Shown here piece after piece: positions 1-7,566 of a stretch of DNA of 33,884 nt. The position numbers and the translations under genes are program-made. Numbering within the stretch: position 1 is the stretch's first letter; each line of letters starts with the position of its first letter. A model generated the notes under the pieces. That model was not told where the DNA came from, did no database searches, and saw only the letters and a list, made by a program, of their open reading frames with translations. Source of the DNA: an uncultured Lachnospiraceae bacterium (lineage in GTDB: Bacteria > Bacillota > Clostridia > Lachnospirales > Lachnospiraceae); NCBI GenBank assembly GCA_934339135.1, contig CAKRHP010000024.1, forward strand, positions 1-33,884. Direction: 5' to 3'.

Positions 1-3
1 AAA

Positions 4-76
4 GGGATCTTAGCTCAGCTGGGAGAGCATCTGCCTTACAAGCAGAGGGTCACAGGTTCGAGCCCTGTAGGTCCCA
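4..76 (+). tRNA. tRNA-Val (anticodon TAC)
   Basis: A complete cloverleaf can be folded. The acceptor arm GGGATCT pairs with AGGTCCC, with one G-U pair. The anticodon stem TCTGC/GCAGA encloses the loop CTTACAA, giving anticodon TAC (valine GTA codons). The T-arm has the usual GGTTCGA core. The discriminator base is A at 76, and CCA is not encoded. It is the first of two closely spaced tRNA genes; the cluster probably begins upstream of the window, because no promoter is visible here. Confidence 0.96.
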
Positions 77-104
77 TTCGATGAATCTTTCATCGGTTAT
101 ATAT

Positions 105-178
105 GGCGAGATAGCTCAGTTGGCTAGAGCACACGGTTCATACCCGTGGTGTCGGGAGTTCGAATCTCCCTCTCGCTA
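105..178 (+). tRNA. tRNA-Met (anticodon CAT), probably elongator
   Basis: The acceptor stem GGCGAGA pairs with TCTCGCT, the first pair being G-U. The anticodon stem CACGG/CCGTG encloses TTCATAC, giving anticodon CAT. The T-arm is GGGAG-TTCGAAT-CTCCC. The first acceptor pair and overall sequence fit clostridial elongator Met rather than initiator, which normally lacks a 1-72 pair. A CAT anticodon could also be a lysidine-modified Ile tRNA, which cannot be excluded by eye. It is co-transcribed with the Val tRNA and followed by a terminator. Confidence 0.93.
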
Positions 179-196
179 TTATTTTTTGTCCGGAAG

Positions 197-225
197 GCAC
201 TTATCTTTTGATAGGTGCTTTTTTT
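197..225 (+). terminator. Rho-independent terminator of the tRNA operon
   Basis: The stem GCACTTATC (197-205) pairs with GATAGGTGC (210-218), with one G-U pair and a four-T loop. A run of seven T follows at 219-225. It lies 19 bases after the tRNA-Met gene. Confidence 0.9.
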
Positions 226-240
226 GTTACATCCCTCCCA

Positions 241-269
241 TTGAATTTCTCCTTCGGGAATGATATGAT
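241..269 (+). promoter_or_regulatory. Sigma-A promoter for ispF
   Basis: The -35 box TTGAAT (241-246) and -10 box TATGAT (264-269) are separated by 17 bp. The promoter lies just after the tRNA terminator and about 45 bp before the ispF start, so ispF and the methyltransferase gene probably start a new transcript here. Confidence 0.7.
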
Positions 270-313
270 TGTGAGTGATTCGAATATGGCAGAAAAGAAA
301 GGAATTTATATAT

Positions 314-928
314 ATGAGAGTAGGAATGGGTTATGATGTTCATCGTCTCGTGGAGGGACGGGATCTGATCATAGGAGGGGTAAAGATTCCCTATGAGAAG
401 GGATTGGATGGGCACTCCGATGCGGATGTGCTTCTCCATGCGATCATGGATGCACTCCTCGGGGCTGCAGCACAGGGAGATATCGGCAAGCACTTTCCGG
501 ATACGGATCCGGAGTATAAAGGAGCAGACAGCTTAAAGCTTCTGGAGCATGTGGGAGAGCTTATCGAGGAGGAAGGCTATCTGGTGGAAAATATTGATGC
601 TACGATCATCGCACAGAAACCAAAGATGAGGGATTATATCGATACTATGCGGGACAATATCGCAAAGACTCTTGGGATTCAAATGAATCAGGTCAATGTA
701 AAAGCGACCACAGAGGAAGGTCTCGGATTTACCGGAGAAGGTGCAGGTATTTCGTCCCAGGCAATCTGTTGTCTGGAGCCGATTTATGATAAGGCAGGAC
801 TGGTCTCCTCCGTTGATGTGACCTCCGGGGATATGCCGTCGGCACCGGCAGGATGCAGTGGTGGCTGTGGGGCATGCCCGTCGGCAGTGGCATGCCAGAA
901 TGTCAAGGATACTACTGTTAATGAATGA
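314..928 (+). CDS. ispF: 2-C-methyl-D-erythritol 2,4-cyclodiphosphate synthase with Cys-rich C-terminal tail
   Basis: IspF converts CDP-ME 2-phosphate to MEcPP in the non-mevalonate isoprenoid pathway and acts as a cytosolic trimer. The protein is 204 aa. D8, H10 and H42 match the metal ligands of the family; D56 and the KATTEE stretch (T132, E135) match the substrate and nucleotide site. The start ATG at 314 follows a GAAAGGAA-type ribosome site; a longer frame from 275 lacks one and adds residues the family does not have. The catalytic domain ends near residue 158, as in the usual 155-160 aa enzyme. It is followed by about 45 extra residues with cysteines at 181, 185, 188 and 194 inside a Gly/Ala/Pro-rich stretch (CSGGCGAC...C). 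That tail is not part of the known fold and may bind a metal. The gene lies 52 bp before a methyltransferase gene, probably in one operon. Confidence 0.95.
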   Translation: MRVGMGYDVHRLVEGRDLIIGGVKIPYEKGLDGHSDADVLLHAIMDALLGAAAQGDIGKHFPDTDPEYKGADSLKLLEHVGELIEEEGYLVENIDATIIAQKPKMRDYIDTMRDNIAKTLGIQMNQVNVKATTEEGLGFTGEGAGISSQAICCLEPIYDKAGLVSSVDVTSGDMPSAPAGCSGGCGACPSAVACQNVKDTTVNE

Positions 929-980
929 TGAATTAAGTTACTCCGAAATAGAAATTCGCGAGAAAGAAATGAGGAATATT

Positions 981-1841
981 ATGTGGATAGCAAATGACTG
1001 GAAAGATTACGAAGTGATTGATACCTCCGGTGGAGAAAAGCTGGAGCGGTGGGGAGATTACATTCTGCTTCGTCCGGACCCGCAGGTGATCTGGGATACT
1101 CCAAAGAAAAATAAAAACTGGCACAGGCTTAACGCTCATTATCACAGAAGCAATCGTGGCGGTGGAGAATGGGAGTTTTTTGATCTGCCAAAGACATGGC
1201 AGATTTCTTATAAAAACCTGACGTTTGGTTTGCAGCCGTTCAAATTTAAGCACACAGGATTATTCCCGGAGCAGGCGGTGAACTGGGACTGGTTCGGGGA
1301 CAAGATCCGTCATGCCGGACGACCGGTGAAGGTACTGAATCTGTTTGCTTATACCGGTGGTGCAACACTGGCGGCAGCAGAGGCCGGAGCAAGTGTGACG
1401 CATGTGGATGCTTCCAAGGGCATGGTGACCTGGGCAAAGGAAAATGCAGAGCTTTCCGGGCTTTCCGACCGGCCGGTCCGCTGGCTGGTGGATGACTGCG
1501 TGAAGTTTGTGGAACGGGAGATCCGCCGGGGCAATCATTATGACGGGATCATTATGGATCCTCCATCCTACGGCAGAGGACCGAAGGGGGAGATCTGGAA
1601 GATTGAGGAGAAGATTTTCCCGTTTATTGAATTGTGTACCCGGATCCTTTCGGATCAGCCTTTGTTTTTCCTGGTGAATTCTTATACTACGGGATTGCAG
1701 CCGGCCGTTCTGAAATATATGCTGGAGACAGCGTTAGTTTCAAAGGTGGGAGGCTGTGTAGAGGCAGAGGAGATCGGACTGCCGGTCAGCTCCAATGGGC
1801 TGGTGCTGCCCTGTGGTGCGTCGGGACGTTGGACAGTGTGA
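981..1841 (+). CDS. Class I SAM-dependent methyltransferase (RlmI/PF10672-like, probable rRNA methylase)
   Basis: This 286-aa protein has a Rossmann-type SAM site, NLFAYTGGA at residues 120-128 (motif I), an acidic VDAS motif after it, and the catalytic DPPSYGRG at about 193-200. DPPSYGRG is typical of the RlmI/RlmK-like family of 23S rRNA cytosine/guanine methylases. The N-terminal 80 residues (Trp- and His-rich) are typical of the short family members, which lack the PUA domain. The ATG at 981 is preceded by GAGG with six-base spacing; an open frame reaches further upstream (858) but overlaps ispF and has no support. The exact target nucleotide cannot be assigned. It probably shares the ispF transcript, and its 3' end abuts the gdpP promoter. 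Confidence 0.85.
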   Translation: MWIANDWKDYEVIDTSGGEKLERWGDYILLRPDPQVIWDTPKKNKNWHRLNAHYHRSNRGGGEWEFFDLPKTWQISYKNLTFGLQPFKFKHTGLFPEQAVNWDWFGDKIRHAGRPVKVLNLFAYTGGATLAAAEAGASVTHVDASKGMVTWAKENAELSGLSDRPVRWLVDDCVKFVEREIRRGNHYDGIIMDPPSYGRGPKGEIWKIEEKIFPFIELCTRILSDQPLFFLVNSYTTGLQPAVLKYMLETALVSKVGGCVEAEEIGLPVSSNGLVLPCGASGRWTV

Positions 1842-1848
1842 CAATGAA

Positions 1849-1877
1849 TTGACTGTCCCCTGCGGAAATGATATAAT
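1849..1877 (+). promoter_or_regulatory. Sigma-A promoter for gdpP-rplI-dnaB
   Basis: TTGACT (1849-1854) and a perfect TATAAT (1872-1877) are separated by 17 bp, about 40 bp upstream of gdpP. The -35 box overlaps the right arm of an inverted repeat, GGACAGT (1831-1837) / ACTGTCC (1852-1858), which has no T-run and so is not an obvious terminator. Confidence 0.85.
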
Positions 1878-1916
1878 TATACGGTTAATGGAAACGTGAA
1901 AAAGAGGTCTTAGAGC

Positions 1917-3974
1917 ATGAATCATCAGGTAAAATTGACTGGCAATCTCAAGACGTATCTGAGATGGCCGATGACGTTGTCGCTTTTGTGGGCGGTTGCA
2001 ACGATTCAGATCTATATGTTAAATCATAAAGCCGGATATTGTGTGGCAGGCTACACACTGGCTTATTTTGTGTTTGCCATGATGCTTCGCATGACCGGAC
2101 GCAAAAAGCTTCAGCAGGATCTGATCCAGTTTGCCCAGAGCTACGGCAGACTTCAGATGAAGATGATGAAAGAGATGGCAGTACCCTTTGCTGTATTAAA
2201 TGTAGAGGGGCATCTGTTGTGGGGCAATGACGAGTTTCTTAGCGTGGCAGTCAACAAAAAGGCGGCCAGACGAAATATTGCCAATATTTTTCCGGAGATC
2301 ACTCTGGATAAACTGCCGGAGACGGCACAGGGAGACATGGTTCTCCGGGTAACCAGGGAGGATCAGACATACCGTGCAGTTCTACGGCAGATCGATGCGG
2401 CACTGGTGGATGATTTTTCGGACGATCTGGAGCTGGATCAGTTTATTGATGACCAAAGCATTATCGTCATGTTTCTTTATGATGAGACCGAGATGGTAAA
2501 GTTAGAGGAGACAATTGCTGCTGAGAAGCTGACGGTTGGTCTGTTATACATTGATAATTATGAAGAAACAGTGGCAAGTATTGATGAGGTGCGCCAGTCC
2601 CTGTTGACGGCATTGATCGATCGGAAGATCAACAAGTATATGCAGGGAATTGATGCCATTTCGAAGAAGCTGGAGAAGGACAAATTCCTATTTGTATTCA
2701 AACAGGAGCATTTGCAGGATCTGAAGGAGTCGAGATTTTCTATTCTGGAAGAGGTTCGTGCAATCAATATAGGAAATGATCAGACCTGTACGATATCCAT
2801 CGGCATCGGTACCGAGTCGGAGACATATACAGAGCTGTATGACAATGCCAGAGCGGCGATCGATCTGGCGCTTGGCCGTGGTGGTGATCAGGCAGTCATT
2901 AAGGGCAGTGACAGCGAGGAGTTTTACGGAGGTAAGCGTGTCACCGCAGAACGGAATACCCGCGTAAAGGCTCGTGTGAAGGCTCATGCGTTGAAGGAGC
3001 TGATCGAGAGCAAGGAGCGAGTGGTTGTGATGGGACACTCCATCGGAGATGCCGATTCCTTTGGGGCATCCGTGGGCGTATACCGTATTGCCAAGACGCT
3101 CGAGAGAAAGGCTTACGTGGTACTGGATCAGTGCAGTCCTTCGGTCAAGCCGCTGTGCGACCGCTTTTACAATGGAGATTACGAGGAGGATATGATCGTC
3201 AACCGGGCAGAGGCACAGAAGCTTGTGGATGAAAATGCCCTGCTTGTGATCGTAGATGTCAACAAAGCAGATTATACAGAGTGTCCGGAGCTGGTGGATC
3301 AGGCGCAGTCCGTTGTGGTCATTGATCACCACAGACAGGCGGGAGATGCCATTTCCCAGGCAGTACTGTTCTATATTGAGCCATATGCATCCTCCGCCAG
3401 TGAGATGGTTTCCGAGATCTCACAGTATATCGGAAATGGTCTGAAATTAAAGCCTGCAGAGGCAGAGGCCCTTTATGCCGGCATTATGATCGACACCAAC
3501 AATTTCACGGACAAGACAGGTGTGCGTACCTTTGAGGCAATGGCATATCTGCGCCGCAATGGTGTGGATGTGATCCGTCTTCGCAAGGCATTCCGTGAAA
3601 ATATGGATGAGTACCGGATCAAGGCGGCTGCCATTGAGGCAACCAATCTGTATCTGGACAGCTATGCCATTACGGAGAGTAAGGCAGAGGGCACAGACAG
3701 TCCGACGGTTCTGGCAGCTAAGATTGCCAATGAGCTGCTGGATATCAGCGGGGTGAAAGCGTCTTTTGTATTGACGAATTATAATGATAAGATATATATC
3801 AGCGCCAGATCCATCGATGAGGTCAATGTGCAGGTCATGATGGAAAAACTGGGCGGCGGAGGCCATATCAACATGGCAGGAGCACAGCTTAAGGACTGCA
3901 CCGTGCAGGAGGCAGAAGAAAAGCTGCGTCAGATGATCGACCAGATGATTGCTGATGGGGATATTACACAATAA
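1917..3974 (+). CDS. gdpP: Cyclic-di-AMP phosphodiesterase GdpP (DHH/DHHA1 family, membrane-bound)
   Basis: GdpP hydrolyses c-di-AMP, linking this messenger to wall, potassium and osmotic homeostasis. At 685 aa it is close to the B. subtilis protein. Residues 13-60 carry two hydrophobic segments. A PAS-like region covers about 80-160. A degenerate GGDEF-like domain spans roughly 200-335 and lacks a GGDEF signature. The DHH domain follows, with GHSIGDAD at 373-380, DHH at 470-472 and a further Asp at 526. The DHHA1 domain ends with GGGGH at 646-650. The metal and catalytic motifs look intact, so an active enzyme is expected. The ATG at 1917 has AGAGG about nine bases upstream. The next gene, rplI, starts 18 bp after the stop. 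The order gdpP-rplI-dnaB is a classic conserved arrangement in Firmicutes. Confidence 0.96.
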   Translation: MNHQVKLTGNLKTYLRWPMTLSLLWAVATIQIYMLNHKAGYCVAGYTLAYFVFAMMLRMTGRKKLQQDLIQFAQSYGRLQMKMMKEMAVPFAVLNVEGHLLWGNDEFLSVAVNKKAARRNIANIFPEITLDKLPETAQGDMVLRVTREDQTYRAVLRQIDAALVDDFSDDLELDQFIDDQSIIVMFLYDETEMVKLEETIAAEKLTVGLLYIDNYEETVASIDEVRQSLLTALIDRKINKYMQGIDAISKKLEKDKFLFVFKQEHLQDLKESRFSILEEVRAINIGNDQTCTISIGIGTESETYTELYDNARAAIDLALGRGGDQAVIKGSDSEEFYGGKRVTAERNTRVKARVKAHALKELIESKERVVVMGHSIGDADSFGASVGVYRIAKTLERKAYVVLDQCSPSVKPLCDRFYNGDYEEDMIVNRAEAQKLVDENALLVIVDVNKADYTECPELVDQAQSVVVIDHHRQAGDAISQAVLFYIEPYASSASEMVSEISQYIGNGLKLKPAEAEALYAGIMIDTNNFTDKTGVRTFEAMAYLRRNGVDVIRLRKAFRENMDEYRIKAAAIEATNLYLDSYAITESKAEGTDSPTVLAAKIANELLDISGVKASFVLTNYNDKIYISARSIDEVNVQVMMEKLGGGGHINMAGAQLKDCTVQEAEEKLRQMIDQMIADGDITQ

Positions 3975-3992
3975 CAATAGGAGGTAAGACAG

Positions 3993-4442
3993 ATGGAAGT
4001 TATTTTATTAGCAGATGTAAAGGCATTAGGAAAAAAGGGAGAGCTTGTCAATGTCAGTGACGGCTATGCCAAAAATTTCCTGTTCAAAAAGAAATTAGGC
4101 ATTGAGGCAACAGCAAAAAATAAGAACGATCTCAAGCTTCAGAAGAAGCATGAGGAAAAGATAGCACAGGAAAAGTTAGACGATGCAAAGGCATTTGCGG
4201 AGGAGTTGAAGGAGAAGTCGATTACGGTTTCCATCAAGACGGGAAGCGGTGGAAGAAGCTTTGGTTCCGTTTCCACCAAGGAGCTTGCGGCAGCTGCAAA
4301 GGAACAGCTGGGTTATGAGTTGGACAAGAAGAAAATGGTGCTTCCGGAGCCGATCAAAAGTCCGGGAATTTTTGATCTGCCTATCAAGCTTCATCCAAAG
4401 GTTACAGGAAGCCTGAAGGTGATTGTGCAGGAGACCAAATAG
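3993..4442 (+). CDS. rplI: 50S ribosomal protein L9
   Basis: L9 binds domain V of 23S rRNA and influences frame maintenance. The 149-aa protein has the N-terminal family signature ([19 protein letters not shown], then GYAKNFLF), a long Lys/Glu-rich central helix (about 40-75), and the C-terminal domain with [12 protein letters not shown]. Length is standard. An AGGAGG ribosome site at 3979-3984 lies eight bases before the ATG. It sits between gdpP and dnaB in one transcription unit. Confidence 0.98.
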   Translation: MEVILLADVKALGKKGELVNVSDGYAKNFLFKKKLGIEATAKNKNDLKLQKKHEEKIAQEKLDDAKAFAEELKEKSITVSIKTGSGGRSFGSVSTKELAAAAKEQLGYELDKKKMVLPEPIKSPGIFDLPIKLHPKVTGSLKVIVQETK

Positions 4443-4466
4443 TCAGGGCAGAGAGGACTTAGAGAC

Positions 4467-5813
4467 ATGGACGAAGCCGTATTTAAACGAATACCGCCTC
4501 ACAATGATGAAGCCGAACGGGCCGTGATCGGATCCATGATGATGGATCAGGATGCGGTACAGATTGCATCTGAGCAGCTTCAGAAAGAGGATTTTTATAA
4601 TGGCCAGTATGGTGTGATCTTTGCTGCATTGGTGGAAATGCACCAGCAGGGCATTGGAGCCGATTTGGTCACGATACAGGCAAAGCTGCGGGAAATGGAG
4701 ATTCCACCGGAGCTTACAAGCGTAGAATACATCGGTGATCTGATCAACAGTGTGCCAACTTCGGCTAATGTCCGGCATTATGTAAAGATCGTGCAGGAGA
4801 AGTCGGTGCTGCGGAGTCTGATCAAGGTGACAGAGGCTATCACTGGCAACTGTTATCTGGACAAGCATCCACTGGAGGACATTCTGGAGGATGCTGAGAA
4901 GAAAGTCTATGATGTAGTGCAGCGCAGAAACTCCGGGGAGTTTGAAAATATCCGAGATGTGGTGATCCGGACACTGGACAGCATTGAAACTGCAGCAAAA
5001 CAGAAGGGACATATCACCGGATTGCAGACGGGATTTCGTGATCTGGATTACAAGACAGCCGGATTGCAGCCGTCCGATCTGATCCTGATCGCAGCACGTC
5101 CTGCCATGGGTAAGACAGCGTTTGTCCTTAATCTGGCAGAATATATTGCGCTTCACAGTCAGAGTACCATTGCCATGTTCAGTTTGGAGATGAGTAAGGA
5201 GCAGTTGGTAAAGCGTATGCTTTCCATGAACTCCAAGGTAGATTCGCAAAAGATCCGTACAGGAGATCTGGAGGACGAGGACTGGGGCAAGCTGGTGGAC
5301 AGTGTCCGGCGGCTGGGCAATTCCAATCTGGTCATTGATGACAGCTCAGGTATCACGGCCTCGGAGATCCATTCCAAGTGCCGGCGTCTCAAGATGGAGA
5401 AGGGACTTGACCTCGTGATCATCGATTACCTTCAGTTGATGAGTGGTGGCGGTAAGCGCAGAGGCGACAGCCGTCAGCAGGAGATTTCCGATATTTCCCG
5501 TGCATTAAAGGTCATGGCGAGAGATCTCAATGTACCGGTGATCGCATTGTCGCAGCTTTCCCGTGCGGTGGAGCAGAGACCGGACAAGAAACCGATGCTT
5601 TCCGACCTGCGTGAGTCCGGAGCTATCGAGCAGGATGCGGATATGGTAATGTTTCTGTATCGCGAGGAGTATTATAAGCCGGATACAGAGAAGAAAGGTC
5701 AGGCAGATCTGATCATTGCAAAACAGAGAAGTGGTCCTACCGGCACAGTAGAGCTGGCATGGCTTGCTCAATATACAAAATTTGGCAATTTGGAAAGAGA
5801 TAATGAACAATAG
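4467..5813 (+). CDS. dnaB: Replicative DNA helicase DnaB (DnaC in Bacillus naming)
   Basis: This is the hexameric 5'-3' helicase of the replication fork, 448 aa. The N-terminal primase-interaction domain (PPHNDEAERAVIGSMM...) covers about 10-110. The RecA-like core has Walker A ARPAMGKT at 210-217, Walker B VIIDYLQLM at 317-325 and the DLRESGAIEQDAD segment at 380-392, which in the family includes nucleotide-contact residues. No intein is present. An AGAGAGGA ribosome site is nine bases before the ATG. It is the last gene of the gdpP operon; no strong terminator hairpin was found before pgi, so read-through is possible. Confidence 0.97.
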   Translation: MDEAVFKRIPPHNDEAERAVIGSMMMDQDAVQIASEQLQKEDFYNGQYGVIFAALVEMHQQGIGADLVTIQAKLREMEIPPELTSVEYIGDLINSVPTSANVRHYVKIVQEKSVLRSLIKVTEAITGNCYLDKHPLEDILEDAEKKVYDVVQRRNSGEFENIRDVVIRTLDSIETAAKQKGHITGLQTGFRDLDYKTAGLQPSDLILIAARPAMGKTAFVLNLAEYIALHSQSTIAMFSLEMSKEQLVKRMLSMNSKVDSQKIRTGDLEDEDWGKLVDSVRRLGNSNLVIDDSSGITASEIHSKCRRLKMEKGLDLVIIDYLQLMSGGGKRRGDSRQQEISDISRALKVMARDLNVPVIALSQLSRAVEQRPDKKPMLSDLRESGAIEQDADMVMFLYREEYYKPDTEKKGQADLIIAKQRSGPTGTVELAWLAQYTKFGNLERDNEQ

Positions 5814-5858
5814 AAACGTCATATTTCTATTAAAAATATCTAAATTTGCCAAAGATAC

Positions 5859-5887
5859 TTGATTTGCAGGTGCGAAACGAGTAGAAT
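5859..5887 (+). promoter_or_regulatory. Probable sigma-A promoter for pgi
   Basis: TTGATT (5859-5864) and TAGAAT (5882-5887) are separated by 17 bp, in the 118-bp gap between dnaB and pgi and about 45 bp before the pgi start. Confidence 0.6.
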
Positions 5888-5931
5888 GTAACACGGTGTA
5901 AACCTTAGTAACGAATGGAGGAAAGAGAGAA

Positions 5932-7281
5932 ATGGCTGAACAGGTAAAGTTTGATTATTCTCTGACTGCCGGTGTTATCTCAGAGGATGAGATGAAGGCA
6001 ATGGAGAAGATCACAAAGGACGCAAAGGACGTATTAGTAGGGAAGAGTGGCGCAGGTAATGATTTTCTTGGATGGATCGACCTTCCGGTTGATTATGACA
6101 AGGAGGAGTTCGCAAGAATTCAGAAGGCAGCACAGAAGATACAGTCTGATTCAGAAGTGCTTCTTGTGATCGGTATCGGTGGTTCTTATCTTGGAGCGAG
6201 AGCTGCGATCGAGTTCTTACGTCACAGCTTTTACAATAATGTATCCAAAGAGATCCGCAAGACACCGGAGATCTATTATTGTGGAAACAACCTGAGCGGA
6301 ACTTATCTGTCTCAGTTGATCGATGTCATTGGTGACAGAGATTTCTCAGTAAATATTATCAGTAAGTCAGGTACAACCACAGAGCCTGCTGTTGCATTCC
6401 GTATCTTCAAGGAGATGCTGGAAAAGAAGTATGGTAAGGATGAGGCTGCAAAGAGAATCTATGCAACCACAGATAAGGCAAAGGGAGCACTCAAGAGCCT
6501 TGCTACAGAGGAAGGCTATGAGACATTTGTAGTACCTGATGATGTCGGAGGACGTTTCTCTGTACTTACAGCAGTTGGTCTTCTTCCGATCGCTGTCAGC
6601 GGCGCAGATATCACAAAGCTGATGGAGGGGGCTGCTTCTATGCGTGAGGTATGCCTGAATAAGGACTTCGCAGAGAACGATTCCATGAAGTATGCAGCAG
6701 TTCGTAATATTCTTCTCCGCAAGGGTAAATCTGTAGAGATCCTTTGCAACTACGAGCCAATCTTCCACTATGTAGCAGAGTGGTGGAAACAGCTCTTTGG
6801 AGAGAGTGAAGGAAAGGATCAGAAGGGTCTGTTCCCGGCATCCGTAGATCTTACCACAGATCTTCATTCCATGGGTCAGTTCATTCAGGACGGAAGCCGT
6901 GTTATGTTCGAGACCGTGATGGAGTTAGAGAAGCCTGCATTTGATCTGACGATCCAGAAGGAAGACGTAGATCTTGACGGACTGAATTATCTTGCCGGCA
7001 AGACACTGGATTTCATCAACAAGAGTGCTATGAAGGGTACACAGCTTGCCCACACCGATGGAAATGTACCAAACCTTGTCGTAAAGGTACCGGAGCAGAA
7101 TGAGTTCTATCTGGGACAGCTGTTCTACTTCTATGAGTTCGCATGTGGTATCAGCGGTTATATCCTTGGAGTAAATCCATTTAACCAGCCGGGTGTAGAG
7201 AGTTACAAGAAGAACATGTTTGCTCTCCTTGGTAAGCCTGGATTTGAGGAGCAGAGAGAGGCTCTGATGAAGAGACTGTAA
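5932..7281 (+). CDS. pgi: Glucose-6-phosphate isomerase
   Basis: Pgi interconverts glucose-6-phosphate and fructose-6-phosphate in glycolysis and gluconeogenesis. The 449-aa length fits the short bacterial form. Sugar-phosphate loops are visible at GIGGS (81-85) and SKSGTT (144-149). Family catalytic residues are present: Glu in the GESEGK motif (about 291), His in DLHSMGQ (312) and Lys in the C-terminal SYKKNMF (426). The ATG follows GGAGG by ten bases. It is a single-gene unit with its own likely promoter upstream and a strong terminator downstream. Confidence 0.98.
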   Translation: MAEQVKFDYSLTAGVISEDEMKAMEKITKDAKDVLVGKSGAGNDFLGWIDLPVDYDKEEFARIQKAAQKIQSDSEVLLVIGIGGSYLGARAAIEFLRHSFYNNVSKEIRKTPEIYYCGNNLSGTYLSQLIDVIGDRDFSVNIISKSGTTTEPAVAFRIFKEMLEKKYGKDEAAKRIYATTDKAKGALKSLATEEGYETFVVPDDVGGRFSVLTAVGLLPIAVSGADITKLMEGAASMREVCLNKDFAENDSMKYAAVRNILLRKGKSVEILCNYEPIFHYVAEWWKQLFGESEGKDQKGLFPASVDLTTDLHSMGQFIQDGSRVMFETVMELEKPAFDLTIQKEDVDLDGLNYLAGKTLDFINKSAMKGTQLAHTDGNVPNLVVKVPEQNEFYLGQLFYFYEFACGISGYILGVNPFNQPGVESYKKNMFALLGKPGFEEQREALMKRL

Positions 7282-7327
7282 TTCAATATCATGATGCAGG
7301 GGTCAAAAATTGGCTTGTCAAATACAG

Positions 7328-7360
7328 AGGATGTCATCTATATGGTGGCATCCTTTTTTA
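7328..7360 (+). terminator. Rho-independent terminator after pgi
   Basis: AGGATGTCA (7328-7336) pairs with TGGCATCCT (7346-7354), with one G-U pair, followed by six T. Outside it, CAAAAATTG..TGTCAAA on the left can pair with TTTGACAATTTTTG on the right, extending the symmetric structure across about 7304-7375. Confidence 0.9.
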
Positions 7361-7474
7361 TTTGACAATTTTTGGAGTGTTTTATAAGACTTTGGATAGA
7401 ATTGTACAATTTAGTTTCTTCGATTATCGAAAAGTCTAGAATTAATAGAGAAAACGGCTAAGAAAAACAATGTA

Positions 7475-7502
7475 TTCATAAAGAAGTTTCGGATGGTAAA
7501 AT
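7475..7502 (+). promoter_or_regulatory. Weak candidate promoter for the CotH-family gene
   Basis: TTCATA (7475-7480) and TAAAAT (7497-7502) are 16 bp apart, about 65 bp before the gene. The -35 match is poor. The rest of the 7361-7566 gap is AT-rich; I recognise no riboswitch in it. Confidence 0.3.
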
Positions 7503-7566
7503 AAAGTATCAGTAACAGGGACGGGACGAAACAGAAGATTCAGCCATATCAGAAAGGAGATTATCT

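Noticed and set aside
858..980. Upstream extension of the methyltransferase frame
   Set aside because: It overlaps ispF, has no ribosome site, and its residues do not match the family; the ATG at 981 has GAGG in good position.
4443..5249. 268-codon open frame on the minus strand within dnaB
   Set aside because: It is antisense to a certain gene, Cys/His/Leu-rich in the manner of shadow frames, and has no ribosome site or recognisable domain.
7380..7566. Possible c-di-GMP riboswitch before the CotH-family gene
   Set aside because: GGACGGGACG briefly recalled GEMM-type sequence, but the conserved GGCAAACC and GGGACGCAAAGCC blocks are absent.
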